Shown here: positions 42,605 through 55,110 of the stretch, piece by piece | Position numbering within the stretch: the first letter of the stretch is position 1 | Layout: the number at the start of each line of letters is the position of its first letter | Source: Ostrinia nubilalis | Taxonomy: Eukaryota > Arthropoda > Insecta > Lepidoptera > Crambidae | Assembly (NCBI RefSeq): GCF_963855985.1 | Contig: NC_087119.1 | Coordinates: 164,001-228,000, forward strand | DNA: 64,000 nucleotides | Direction of reading: 5' to 3' | Program-made: the position numbers and the translations under genes | The notes under the pieces: generated by a model | Seen by the model: the letters and a program-made list of their open reading frames with translations, nothing else | Databases searched by the model: none | Told to the model about the DNA's origin: nothing

Positions 42605-42883
42605 GTGCAAATGTTCGGCAAAGTAGAAAATATGTGTATAATTAATGACCCTCTCCACGTCCAATGGCTCGTTACCCGCAGGCTTCCAAGTCTTGAAAAG
42701 GAGCGCCTCAACCAGTGTAACCCTATCAAGGCATACGAGCTGGATTCGCCGATCCTTGTTCGTCCCAGCCGTTCCTTAACTGCGGTTGCTGCACCTCTTC
42801 CTGGCACTCACCTGAACGACTCTGTGTTACCTACTGTGGCTGCCCCTTTTCCTTGTATCCTCCTGCACGACTACGTTGCCTAG
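42605..42883 (+). CDS. Unknown open frame, left arm of the inverted duplication
   Basis: 92 codons from an internal ATG; the open frame extends upstream to AFNSALNKTKF. It contains VENMCIINDPLHVQWLVTRR and IKAYELDSPILVRPSRSL, then two roughly 52-base tandem units near its end. The partner frame on the minus strand of the right arm (43194-43514) aligns along its length and ends at the same stop. Between arms several changes are silent in this frame (GCA/GCT, CTG/CTT, CCG/CCT, GTT/GTG), hinting that it was once constrained. The opposite strand is also open (42406-42807, ending SVEVENLGES). I do not recognise either product. Confidence 0.3.
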   Translation: MQMFGKVENMCIINDPLHVQWLVTRRLPSLEKERLNQCNPIKAYELDSPILVRPSRSLTAVAAPLPGTHLNDSVLPTVAAPFPCILLHDYVA

Positions 42884-43193
42884 CCGTATGCCTGGTCTAA
42901 GGTTTGACGCCAAAAATCAACAACAACAAGTTCATATTAAAACGCTGAAGAGTTTTTTGATTGTTTGTTTGAACGCGCTAATCTCAAGAATTACTAGTTT
43001 GATTGAAATAATAATTTTTGTGTTGAATAGCTCATAAATTGAGGAAGGCTATAGGATATATATACAATCACTCTACGACTAATAGAGGCGAAGCAGTAAA
43101 GAAAAATGTTGCAAGCACGGAAAATAGTATTGAAACTATTTTCACGCGTGCGAAGTTGATTTTGTGGCGTCGAACCTTGGACCAGGCATACGG

Positions 43194-43514
43194 CTAGGCA
43201 ACGTAGTCGTGCAGGAGGCTGCAAAGAAGAGGGACAGCCACAGTAGGTAACACAGGGTCGTTCAGGAGAGTGCAAGGAAGAGGTGCACCAACCGCAGTTA
43301 AGGAACGGCTGGGACGCACAAGGATAGGCGCATCAAGCTCGTAAGCCTTGATAGGGTTACACTGGTTGAGGTGGCCCTTTTCAAGACTTGGAAGCCTGTG
43401 GGTAACAAGCCATTGGACGTGGAGAGGGTCATTAATTATACGTATATTTTCTACTTTTCCGAACTTTAGCGCGGGAACGGTTTGTCCAAAACATTTGAAT
43501 TTGGTCTTATTCAA
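43194..43514 (-). CDS. Unknown open frame, right arm of the inverted duplication
   Basis: 106 codons with no ATG at its start (the open stretch begins with TTG). It reads NKTKFKCFGQTVPALKFGKV and continues in parallel with the left-arm frame to LLHDYVA-stop. On the other strand the matching frame (from 43348) has a TGA near 43543 where the left arm has GGA, so that strand is broken here. Function unknown; could be part of a transposon. Confidence 0.3.
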   Translation of the reverse strand: MNKTKFKCFGQTVPALKFGKVENIRIINDPLHVQWLVTHRLPSLEKGHLNQCNPIKAYELDAPILVRPSRSLTAVGAPLPCTLLNDPVLPTVAVPLLCSLLHDYVA

Positions 43515-43795
43515 TGCAGGATTAAGTGCCCTTCAACCGTCATGAAGACCACTTTTCGATAGGGTAAGTCTTTTACGCGGTATAACCGGAAAACCGAAAA
43601 AACGCCCCTTTCGGGGGCCCCCACCACTTAAGCACAACTCCGTCGAAGTCGAAAACTTAGGAGAGTCTTAATGGGCAACCAATGAAGCCATTAAAGCAAA
43701 AAAATCTTTTGTAGGAATTATTTCCGATTTAATCAATTTTTGTGTTTAATTCTACTGGCCTATCATTCAATTTGAAGAAGTGATTGAATATCGAT

Positions 43796-46700
43796 GGATT
43801 TCATTAAAGTGGATATAAAAAGGTAACGACAACGAATAACGAAGTAGACTTGACGGCGGTAAGCGACACGATAAAGGCGAGTTCATGCTACGCCGTACTC
43901 AATGTATATTTGCTGTCAACGTTTTAATAAAATACGGAAAATAAAGCCCACATAGAAGCAGAGTCAAAAAAGACTTGTAATAGGTAGGTACTATAGCTGT
44001 TTAGCGTTAATATTTATTAGGTGCATTAGTATCAGACAATAAGTACATTTTCACGATGCTAGCCAAAGTGGTGTGCTTTGACGTTTTGACAATCCGTCTC
44101 CTCATCATCCTGAAGAGATGAGCGTCAGCCTGTGAGCGCGGATGTGGACGTGCCCTAGCGCGCTGACGCGGCTCGAGCCCCGATCGATGCCAGGAGCAGC
44201 GGAGGGACGGAATTTGGCAACTTGCGATGGACTTTCCGTGTTATGGCATGCGTTTTTGTGCTTACTCATTTCATTGTGGAGCGTTTTATAAGTTCACAAA
44301 ACATTTTGAGTTGTGACATTTCACATAAAATATTATAATCAGGTACGAATTGTGAAAAAAGTTAAAGTTACTTAGGTACTCTAGATCGAAATGGGTGAAT
44401 TCATAGATATTCGCTGTCTAGCTTACTGAAAATTAGCAAGGTCCTTTTAACACACTTTATAGAGCACACTTTGTCGTAAGCTATTTTTGTATTAGATTAG
44501 TGATATTGGAGTAATATTGGATTGGAGATAATTGGAGAGCATTATGACTAATTACTGAGGTGAAATAATTGTTGATAATACAAAATAAAATAAAGAAAGT
44601 AAACAAAATGACAATTTGTTCAAAGCCAACTACTTCGACAACTCCGCCCGAAGAAGACGAGATCGTCTGGACAAAGGCAATAAACTATGATAATGGGGAC
44701 ATTCAAGGAATCAAATTTTCCCGTCCGCTTGAACGTGGGCGTCAGGGCTGTGCTCGCCACTCCACGCTGCACACATGAGCAAACCACAATAATAATAATA
44801 TCAAGTTTAAGCAAACTTGTTGAGTTAAAATTGTCATGATTAGATAGACAAATATAAACATTTTCTTAATATAGGTACAGTGTGGCTTTTCTAAAACATA
44901 TGTTTTATCGGACTAACTCGCTTTTAAGTCACACGCCGTCTTCCAATACGACAGCATCGGAATGGAAGCAATACATTATTTTGAGACCGCCCAGAGCTCG
45001 CGCGAGCCCGACGGCAGTGACACTATGACTAGCGCCGCCCGCCGCAGCCCTGGCGCTGCGAGGGGGCTCGATTCGAGGAACCTGTTTTTATTGCGCCCGG
45101 GGGAGATACAGAATTGCCGGGACACATTGGCTTAGGCGCCGCACAAACATTAATGGACTGTTCAAACTAGCCGGCACTCATTTACGTTACAAATAAATCT
45201 CTTGGAAATGTAGAAATATTACCACACATTGATTTTTATTAGCATTTTATTAGCCTACGTCTTCGAAATAATTAAATAGAAAATAGCTTTGTATAAATAA
45301 TTCCCGGTTAATACTCGTAGCAATAGAAGATGGTTTACATTTTCCATTTAACATCAACCATAAAGTTGTCAATGTTCCTTCATTCTACATGATTTTACTG
45401 CGACTTTGCTTTCGTGTGATGAAGTTTGAGTCGAGGGTCGCGAGCAGCAGACTCGCCGTCGCCGCCGCGGGGCCGCGGGGCGTTCAATGACATTCACTTG
45501 TACGGGTTTACTACTTTCTTACTAATTCATGTTTCTTAAGAAAAGTTATTCCTTTCTATCAAATATCACCATATTTATCTACCGAAGAGTCCTTTTCGGA
45601 CCGCTACATTTAGACATTGACTTCAGTTAGGAGAGTTTTCTTTTTGAAGAGAGCGAAAATTCTGAAAACGCTTTCTGTTCTGAATTACAGCTGATTTAAA
45701 AAAAACCGCCTTAAAAATCGTATAAAATAAAAATACGGTCATATTCGTAACATAGATAATGTATGAACGAACAACAAGGGCGAGGGAAACTGGTAGTAGC
45801 CATGTAAAGTAACATTACGTAGTTTGTTGTGTTATTTAATGAATGTGCTATTTTTAGCGGGTCAGCGGTAGCATCAGATTAGGCGCGGTTCAGTGGCCGG
45901 GGCGGCGGGCGGGGGGCGGGGGACAATCAGATATTCGGAACAAACAACCACGCAAACCTTATTTGACGTAACGAGCACTTCTTCCAGGGCAAGAACTCGC
46001 CTACTTCGCTCTCAGAAACAAAGGCTAAGTCAACATAAGTCAACTTCTTGAGCTTTATAAATCGAACAATCGACTGTGAAGCACCAAGTTTCAGTGCCTA
46101 TTTTGTAGGCAAGCTATAACTATAGAGCTTACGTGGCTTTTCTCCATCCCGTGTTCATACGCAGGACCTGATACTGTCGAACCAAACGAGAAAAGATTCA
46201 TTTTTCACTTCCCGCAGGTGGAGCTTCCTTCCTCGACCAATCAGGTAGAGTGAAGCACGCGGGCACCGATTTCAATCATATTATAGGCTCGTTAACCCAC
46301 TTTCGAAAGCGATCAGAAGTTACGCCGTTGCATTTGCTTAGACTTGATTTCGGCTTATTTGTAAAAAAAAAACTAAAAGGAAATAATTGATTACTTTATT
46401 TATTATAAAATCTATTAACTAACTTTAGAATATCGCGCCCGAGAACAGCTTGCGATCATTCTAAAAATACTGGACTAAAGGGTATCACTGAATTAATACA
46501 CTACCTTATTAATTTACCTATTCAAACTGTATTTGTTATTTTTTATGTTGGAACTAAAATAAATCTTTTTCTTTCTTTCTATTTTGAGTGACCAAAATAA
46601 TTTATTAACACTATTGCGTGCTGTTGCTTTTGTAAAATTACAATATATGTAGAATACCCAGTTAAATATAAGTAAAACAACAACTAGTTAAGTAATTTTG

Positions 46701-47370
46701 TATCAGCCTTCAATACAAATTATAAGGAAAAGCCCATTTTAAAGTTATTACATACGAGTACGACTCGCATGCTCAATAGTAATAAACCTACCTCAATAAG
46801 CTTAAGAGGTTTTCTTTATTAATTGATCGTTGTTAAGGTAGGTAAGGATAATAATGAGAGTCGACATAAGCAATTTAAAACGAAATATTTTACGTTACTG
46901 CAAAATTATTGAATTTTAAGTTTCGATGTTTTAAAATTTGTTTACAAGACTATTAAACGACATGAAGATGTAAAAGCATCAAATAATACTACCAAATACT
47001 ACAACCTGTAAAATCCCATTGTAGTAATTAGTTCTAAGAGACGTTAGTTCTGAACAGCATTTATCGACATACACATTAAGTGGTAGTTAGGAATTATGAA
47101 TTCAAATGGGAGTAAAGCCACGTGTCCACTTGAATTGCATGCCACTAATAATATGATTTCTGATTGATATTGGTGTTGTACTTACTCAACATATACTATT
47201 GCTTACAAAACTAATATCGGGCCTGGTAACCTGTGAAATGTTCCACTGCCTGCTAGCCTGCTTCCAATCCTAGATACTTTTTTTATTAAGTAGAAAAGAG
47301 GTTACCGTTCGTTTAAGGATGTAAACCTTTCATCCATTTATAGAACATAGCCATAGGTTTATTTGCATTT
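43796..47370. other. Gene-poor interval with GC-rich islets
   Basis: GC islets at 44125-44215, 44990-45120, 45435-45485 and 45885-45935 (the last contains GGGCGGGGGGCGGGGG) alternate with AT-rich DNA. A 69-codon frame at 44569-44778 is overlapped by a minus-strand frame and has no motif. A CTTT/TTTC tail near 46555-46585 preceded by AATAAA resembles a LINE 3' end. Nothing else. Confidence 0.4.
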
Positions 47371-47374
47371 TCCC

Positions 47375-47624
47375 CAGTGAATGCTTTGTGAGTTTTTTAG
47401 TGTTTCTATTTTGTTTAGTAAAGACAGAAGCGCAACCGAATTGCTACCAATGTATTGTATTCCCGAACGGAGTGGAGCTTGGTTCTCCTTTTTGTATAAA
47501 CAATTGCCGGGAAAGGCTTCCATCGCCTCGCTATGCCACACATCGTTCGACCCAAGCTAGTTCGTATTCAGGTGTCCGTATTCAATTAGTGCTGGATATT
47601 CAGAATGCGAATGCCTTGTGAATG
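47375..47624 (+). CDS. Possible exon of a small secreted cysteine protein (Ly6-like start)
   Basis: After a plausible splice acceptor (TTGCATTTTCCCCAG ending at 47376) the frame reads a hydrophobic stretch VSFLVFLFCLVKTEAQ followed by PNCYQC and, 17 residues on, CINNC. Signal peptide followed by CYxC is how Ly6/three-finger proteins begin. The rest of the three-finger cysteine pattern is not seen, there is no ATG in the frame, and a minus-strand frame (47359-47541) overlaps. It may be chance. Confidence 0.2.
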
Positions 47625-48126
47625 TGACTTCACCTTAAAGGAATTATGTGCTCACAGAGGTAGCTTTGATTAATCAACCGTAGTCCGCTGGTTCACGCAT
47701 TGTGTGCGACCACTCTAGCCGCAACCCGCTCGACAGGGGGCAGCACAAGCGACACTCGAGTCAGTAGCCACCAGCTGTTAACACTCGTCACTCGTGTAAG
47801 CTCGTTACAATTATTATTCCTATAACATTTGCTCAGGGCATAATCATATTTTAGTTGCGCTATGTGTAGGGAAGTCGTATCTGCGTGTTAATTTCGAGTG
47901 CTATAGCTATAAGCTTAACATAGTCAAGAATTCACAATATCAATCAATAACTAACGACATGCTTTTTACCAACTCTGAATAATTATCTGATCTGCTATTT
48001 ATTACTACACTGGAAATGATTACATTTAAAAGGGTTTAATACCTTTACAGTGATCTGTCTTCCACTTTGCAATGGAAGGAGGTCGATAATAATAGGTATT
48101 ACATTTCAAACTCCTCCTATAATCTA
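47625..48126. other. Intergenic, nothing recognised
   Basis: GC-richer around 47700-47780; otherwise AT-rich up to the MITE. Confidence 0.4.
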
Positions 48127-48377
48127 CAGGGTGTTAGGTAAATGGGTATATGAGCCGACACTAGCCCATGTTAACATGAGCATATAAATGGTATGGTGAA
48201 TTTGATGATTTTATTTTTTTAAATTTTCATACAAAATAAATTTCATAAAATCCGATTTGTATGAAAATTAAAATAATTAAAATGAAGATATCAATTTTCT
48301 GACTTCACCATACCATTTATATGCCCATGTTAACATGGGCTAGTGTCGGCTCATATACCCATTTACCTAACACCCTG
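48127..48377. mobile_element. Fold-back element C (251-bp MITE)
   Basis: CAGGGTGTTAGGTAAATGGG at the left and its reverse complement at the right, TA on both sides. The arms pair almost perfectly for about 85 bp and include the inner palindrome CCCATGTTAACATGGG on the right. It has the same ends and flanks as elements A and B but no shared interior. Confidence 0.85.
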
Positions 48378-49714
48378 TATATTCTTCTGATTGAATTCAT
48401 TGCGGGTTACAAGACAGTTAGCTATTTCCCGGGACTACTCAATCTTCACAGGTTGGATTTAATTGGAGACCAATCTGTAGATCCTGGTTATACAGAAGTT
48501 ACAGTGGTGTCAGAGTGTGGTGATATTGGATTAGATTATCAATGAATTTAAAAAATACTAACTATAAAGAACTTAGCTAATAAATTAGAGGAAATACAAA
48601 ATCATGAATATTGAAAATCTGCAAACATAGATAAAGACGTTAGAAAATATAACGCTAATGGTACCTACTATATACAGACTGACCTCACTCAAAGTACCGG
48701 TACCCATAAGTAACCTAAGGTGGAGTTTGAACAACTATTCTTGCCAATCAATAGTTTGCGTGCACTCGATGGCATAGAGTATAGAGCACGCCACTCCCAG
48801 GCGCTTCATCCGCGACCCTCGGCTTATCCCCGCCGTCAACAGAGTAAAGAAAACTCCGGGATCACTCTACGTAAATATTAAGCAAAGAGGAAGGAAAAAT
48901 ATATTTTTAAGGTTCTTTCAAGTTAAAGCTTCGCCGTGTCACTCCGAGGCTCTGCTATGGATACGGTTATGGATCTTAATATAATTGCGGTGCTTTCAAA
49001 TCAGACAGTTGGTGTCTGCACTCTAATGGCTGCTATACAAAACTAAAAAGACTTAAACTACGTTTAGCTTCGAAGCTAGTTTTTAAGGAGTGAGCTCATC
49101 ACTCCTTAAAAACCTTTACACAGCTTTATTAACTAAATAAACAACAGTTTTGATCAGTTTCCTCAAGTGACGAGCTTTTCATACGTTTACACCTCGAAAT
49201 TCAGCACACAATAGATAGTAACAAGCAATATGAACTCGGCGACAGGTTGGCGATACATTCACTGATACTATAGAGCGCATTTCTCAGAAAATTCGAGGAT
49301 TTTTGCAGAATATACAGAAAATCACCTCTCCAGTAGCAAGCAGCATGCGCCCGCCAGTGCGCGCGCTGCGGCGGCTGAATATGCAAATGTTCTGAGCAGA
49401 GCTCACAGAGGACCATTTACGCTGGAGGTGTCTATTTTACTAGCGCTCCGCGGCGCCACATCCAGACTGACTTAATGAACTTGTCATAAGTTGAAATAGA
49501 GTTAGTTTGTCAGAGAAACTGAGGTTACACACGTTTGTAGATATCATACATAAAGTGGGTGTGTTTGCTGTTATCAAAATGAGTATGGGCACCGTTTTCT
49601 TAAATGATATCTCTCGGAGAATTCTAAATATTGTGCTTAGACTTTCATAAATGTTTATGGTCACTTATTTTTAGCAAAAAAAGGTGAAATTACGGCATAA
49701 TTAATTATGTATCA
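48378..49714. other. Intergenic, nothing recognised
   Basis: A short inverted repeat GGAGTGAGCTCATCACTCC occurs at about 49089-49107. No coding signal that I trust. Confidence 0.4.
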
Positions 49715-49965
49715 CTATACTAGCTGTTCCCGCGACATCGTACGCGTGGAAATCCCCTTTATTTGACTGGTCTTAGCGTGATAAAAACCTAAACTTTCCT
49801 TGATAAAATTAAATGAACTGTCCAACACAAAAAATATTTTTCTAATCGGACCTGTAGCTCCTGAGATTAGCGCGTTCAACCAAACTAACAAATAAACTCT
49901 TTAGCTTCCGCTGCTATACTATTAGTTAATTTCTAATATTAGTATAGAAGTATGGCCTGTACTAA
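49715..49965 (+). repeat. Dispersed lepidopteran-type repeat
   Basis: ACTAGCTGTTCCCGCGACAT, CGTACGCGTGGAAATCCCC, TAATCGGACCTGTAGCTCCT, GAGATTAGCGCGTTCAACCA and the end ATATTAGTATAG. I recognise these as consecutive blocks of a repeat present in very high numbers in Lepidoptera. Confidence 0.65.
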
Positions 49966-50734
49966 AATACATAATCTTAAAAAGCTATTAAAGCGTTCGC
50001 ATCCGTTGCGTGTCGAGTTAGAACACGACGTCGACTTACAAAGCATTTGTACACTTTCAAATGGTTTAGTCGCATTTTTATCGATTGATAAACGATTATA
50101 TCAACATTGCATGAGACTACAAGAACTGTAGATATTGGATTATGATAAGTTTTAACAGCAGTTTTATAAAAGCAGTGCGCGTCCCGAAACGGAGTTGATG
50201 TAAATAGATATTCGCGTGTGAATAATCAATGCGGTTGACATTAATTAAGTACTCATGGCGTCCGCGACGTGCGCGAGGTATCCGATGTAGGCTGGTTAAT
50301 TAATCTGATACGACAATGATTAGGCTCTAGTGTAATTGCTAACTAACTCGCCGCATCATTGCATAGCAGAACAGACATTGAGTATGCGTAGGTAATTGAT
50401 ATAATTAAGTACAACATTATTACGAAATTTTTTTATTTAAACTTCGAGCACGAACACTACACAAGAGCATAAAAGGTTGTGTTGCAGGACAAGTAACGAC
50501 CTCCACTGGCGACAATCTGGCTGCTATTGTGCCCCGGCGATAACGCCTCCGCCCGCGGACCCAGCTAGAAGTACAGCTTCCACCGTATGGATATTAAAAA
50601 AATGAAAGTTATGAGCGGGGAATTGAAGAGCACTACAATATCTACAATCGATGCGATGGTGGCCAGCTAACGGGCTTAAAATTGCTCAATCCCGCATGGA
50701 TATCGTATCATATGAAACCAACATACCAACATTG
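49966..50734. other. Intergenic, nothing recognised
   Basis: AT-rich with a GC-rich patch at 50515-50560. No gene seen. Confidence 0.4.
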
Positions 50735-50768
50735 GAGCAATAAAGAATTTGAATTTGAATTTGAACCC
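50735..50768 (+). repeat. Non-LTR retrotransposon tail
   Basis: AATAAAGAATTTGAATTTG with repeated GAATTT units, the kind of short tandem 3' tail left by CR1/RTE-type insertions. An inverse copy of the same tail is at 57114-57145. Confidence 0.45.
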
Positions 50769-53700
50769 CCTAAAATCAAGCTGTTTGACAGGGCTGTGTT
50801 CAGGGGGCAGGCCCCCTGAAGTCGAACTCCTGCCCCTGAAGTGAAGCTCCTATTTAGTACAACTGTGATTGAACGGGACGCCTCCAAAGGACGACGCCAC
50901 GAGCGGAGCCGGGCTGCGGCGCGATGTTGACATAGGCCTACCGCGAGCAAAACAAACCAAACTGTTTATATTGTTGCCAACCGCACCGAAATAACCGATC
51001 CGAGTCTACGTACTATTGGAGCCAACGTTGGTGCCAAATCACATGATTCACATTTTACGCAGGTCACGAGCGACACACACTTATATGCATGCATGTAGGA
51101 TCGGGAATCGCCGCTCGCTCTGTTGCTGTCCGCGCGCCGTGACGCTCGGCAGATAAATCGAAGTGTAAAGCCAATAACATAAACGCAAAAATAGTGAGTT
51201 GCAGGAGCTGCGGCCGCCGCCTCGCAGCGAGCTAGAGCCATGAGATGATGAGACCCGCAGCGCAGCGCAGCAAAGCAGCCGGGCGCAGCCGCGGCGTCTG
51301 CGGCCGGCGCCCGCTGAAACTGTGTCAGTTATTCACATTGTCTATTCGTGTAAACTATTTGCGTTCGTTTATTTGTGCGGATCTTTTTATTTCCGTCGGA
51401 TTGTTGCCGCTGCGTGCGCGCCGCGTCAATGTGACACGTTTTATAGCTAAAGTCATGCCGAGGAGACTATTTATCTTCCGCAAAGATAACTATTTGATCT
51501 CCAAACAACACATTAATTACACCGCTCGGTATCTATCTGCGAAGAAATATTTAATCACGTCATGTTATTTAAATTACTGTCAATAAGATTGGACCGCGGT
51601 TATAAAGTGGACAGTTTTGTAACACTGAACCAATTTTATAAAATAAAAATTTATCTAAATTTCGTCTTGTTTTTCAGTTAAAATGACCTGGTTTAAAAAC
51701 AACGAATACTACAACAAAAATAAGAGCGTTTGTATTAAGTTAACAAATGTCTCATACAATTTTTTAATGATTCTAACCCACTTAAATAAATAATTAACAT
51801 AGACACAATACGCCCCAAGGTGTGCCACAAAGGATACAGCAGCAGAGTGACGAAAGAAAAATGTAGTGAGAGTGCAAGCGAGTTGGTCGCGCGTGTCCGC
51901 GACCGCCACGCTGCACGTCTGTAGGCAGCCTAAAGGCATGGTCCGAATCCGAACATGCACTCCTAATGAAAGTCAACGATGTTCGGTACCAAATAACTTA
52001 TATTTTTATTGATTTCTAAATAAAATACAAGTTAGTTCTCGAACAAAGCCAAATGTGTATATTGTATAGTGTATGTAACGTACAAAATGTACGTGTTGAA
52101 ATGATTTTACAATGGGGTTAGACGAATTGAATAAAGCTACCAATTTAGCCAACACTCTAAACCTATTTCCTCGAGAATTAGATTAAAGAGCAGAAATGAA
52201 GTACCTGAATGTGGTTCTGCCACTCTACAATAATAAATAATAGTGAGATAACAAAGACACATAGCGCTGAAGCCGAGCAAAACCTACCCGAGTTCTTTCA
52301 TTTAGATTTAAAAAAAAAGAAAAAAGCTTAATGAGTAGCGCAAACTTAATTACTTTTTCCAATAATAAAGTACCTACCTAAGATTAATTTTCCAATAAAC
52401 CAGGAGGATTTTTTATTATGAAATCATTAGTTTATTCCAGCCGCGGCGAACAGAAATAGCTGGCGAGGTAAATATTGTGAAACACTTCGAAGCTTATTAT
52501 TAAAGAGCAGACAATGTCGCCGAGTCAGTAGTGCCGGTGTTTTGAATAAACTTACATACGCATTATAGATTCAGTAAGTATAAAAAGATGACAATAAATT
52601 ATGTTGGCATCAAATTACATTAGCTTTAAAAACAAATATAAATTATTACTGTACATAATGCTGTATCAACTTTGTGTGCATACCGAATGAGGAATCGTGG
52701 TAAAGAAAGAAAGAAACATTTATTGCGTTATTATATTTATTTATAAAGGTCGACTTAATACCTCTATCTTTGTAAAAATATCGGGGTGTTAGTATAAATG
52801 AACGGGTAACGCAATTTGTAGATAGCTCCTGAGTCGGCAGCCGCGCCGGAGCTCTTGCAAGGGAAATCTACTTTGCTCCGGCTCGGAGGAGACACTTGAA
52901 AAACTATTTTTCAAACAACTTGTAATATTTTTCTAGCTTTTCAAAGTTAACCTTCCTACTTGGTTACTGGCCATCGGTAGAGAAATGAAGGCATCACTAA
53001 ATGAAACCAAAAAACTCGTGATCATTTATCACGACTTTTTATAATTTTCGCAATGCTACAACTATTTAGCACTCTAGCCACAAAATTATTATGTAAATAT
53101 TGGTAATTAACAAAATCTGTAGTGTCAATACTAACGGCTACGTCTAGAAAATTGATGTATTTTTCTACGTAATAGAAATTGTGTGCATCGTATGAGCATT
53201 CGAAACTGACTTTATGACAGATTAAATTTTTATCAAACTTAATCAGCATTTAATAAACTCAAAGATTTTCCATAGTTAATTCACCGAACTGAAAAACTCA
53301 TGTTGCATGATGCATCAAAACAGCACGCGCCTCGAGTTATATCGAGCTGCGAGCGAGGCGCGCTGGAGCGTGGCTGGAGCGTGGCTGGAGCTCACGCCTG
53401 CCGCTCGGTGCAGGTATTCTCAGAGCCATTATCTGTTCTTCTTCTGGAAACGTCCAATAAGCATTTGGCTACAAAATAAGCTGGATCTACAGAATATTAG
53501 GCATAAAAATTATATGTAACACCTTTTGCTACGAGTATTTACAAAAAACATGCGGAAAATCTAATTACATTTTACGAAAAAGCTGATAACTACTATGACG
53601 CATAGAGGTAGCTAATATCGTATAGCATAAATCGTAGGTGACACCATTGACTGAACTACCAAGATACTTAAACAATAAGTATACAAGGTTAAAGTATCGA

Positions 53701-54690
53701 CAGTGAAACTATGAACCGTACTGTTAGCACCGCTATGCGCGCGAGTTGCGTCAGTGATACGCGCGACCTCTCGCCGGGACAGTTGCGCGAGATAACGCCC
53801 GCTCGACCAGACGTAATAGCAATTTTATCGATACGGGATACTTTACAATGTTTAATTAGTTATCTTGCGTCATTTCACTTTAATGTACAATATCACTTTT
53901 CAGCAATACCAGATTGCAGAATGTCACAGCACAGAGAATTTTAATTCAAGTACCAGTTAACATGCCGACATTGCAGTGCGCCACATGTGGTTGACGGCAT
54001 TCTCTACTATTGTGTCTCGTTTGTTCACAGTGAATGGGTTAATTAAGCAGCTGATGGCAATAAATAAATTCTTCGAACGTTCTCACTTCTCACCACCTAA
54101 ATTAACTCTAAATTACAAAATAACAATTAATCTATGCCCAAACTAAGCTGTACAAGTTTTGGCCCAGTAAAATGAGTTTGACCTTATTATGTTGTGTCAA
54201 AATAATCTAACTGTTGAAATTATTTTTGGGTTGTCTGGTTTCATCATAAATAACCCATTTTTTCATTAATTGTTTGTCTATTGTGTAGTCAATGATGAAC
54301 CGGAATGTCTCTACTCATTGTCCGAACCCATTTAGGTCATAAGTTATCAATAACCACAAATATTCAACGGCCTTCGAATAGTGAGCGTCGCGAAGATAGA
54401 AAATAATATTCCGCGCCATTGTCTTGGAGACACCGAATCGCGCTGGAAGGAGAATTAAATAATACTTTTGTGCAGCATACGTAATCAGCTCTTACGTGTG
54501 TACCAATATTTTTTTTTTAAACAATCCTTAGCATATATGGACTTCTTAATTTAATAATAGGGCACTTAGAACTACATAGTTATATTTTAGTTAACTACAA
54601 ACAGTTCGGTAGCAAAAGTCGTATTATTTATTAGTATATTTATATATTTGAGAAAAAAAAAACAAATTAGACGTGTCATAGAATGACCTC
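50769..54690. other. Gene-poor interval with GC-rich islets
   Basis: CpG-dense islets occur at 51110-51440 and 53325-53420; a frame of 113 codons (51245-51586) lies in the first but begins arginine/alanine-rich and then runs into AT-rich DNA, typical of composition. At 52705-52740 AAAGAAAGAAAGAAACATTT-ATT looks like a reversed LINE tail. No gene called. Confidence 0.4.
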
Positions 54691-55110
54691 TTTTTCAACC
54701 GACTTCAAAAAAGGAGGAGGTTCTCAATTCGACCCGTATGTTTTTTTTTTTTTTTCTATGTTTGTTACGCGATAACTCCGCCAATTATGAACCGATTTGA
54801 ACAAATCTTTTTTCGGCGTATAGGTAATACCTCAAGGGTGGTCCCATTTAAATTTAATAATAGAAAAAACAACCCCCAAGGGTGGAAAATTGGGGATGAA
54901 CTTTTTTATACGCAATATCTCCGCCGATTATAAATCAATTTGAACGATTATTTTTTTGTTGAATAGGTATTATCAAAAGGGTGGTTTCATGCGAATTTGA
55001 AGAAAATATTTCACCCCTAAGGGTGGAAAATTGGGGATGAACTTTTTTGTAAGCAATATATTTATTTTTTAGTTTTTTTTTGTGTTCACGCATTTGAAGT
55101 CGGTTTTATT
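54691..55110. mobile_element. CAACCGACTTCA repeat with inverted ends and internal duplication
   Basis: Left end TTTTTCAACCGACTTCAAAA, right end CATTTGAAGTCGGTTTTATT: inverted repeats of about 13 bp. Inside are two direct copies of about 145 bp, each holding CTCCGCC, GGGTGG and AGGGTGGAAAATTGGGGATG. I know this as a frequent lepidopteran repeat, probably a MITE; no transposase. Confidence 0.65.

Larger units (their letters stand above)
42310..43795. repeat. 1.5-kb inverted duplication with open frames in both arms
   Basis: Arms about 42310-42935 and 43150-43795 are reverse complements with roughly 85-90 percent identity by eye, separated by about 215 bp. Matching blocks include AAATCGGAAATAATTCCTAC, GGGGGCCCCCGAAAGGGGCG and CAACCAGTGTAACCCTATCA. 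There are no CAGGG-type ends and no evident target duplication, so it is either a fold-back element of unknown class or a local inverted duplication. Confidence 0.85.
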
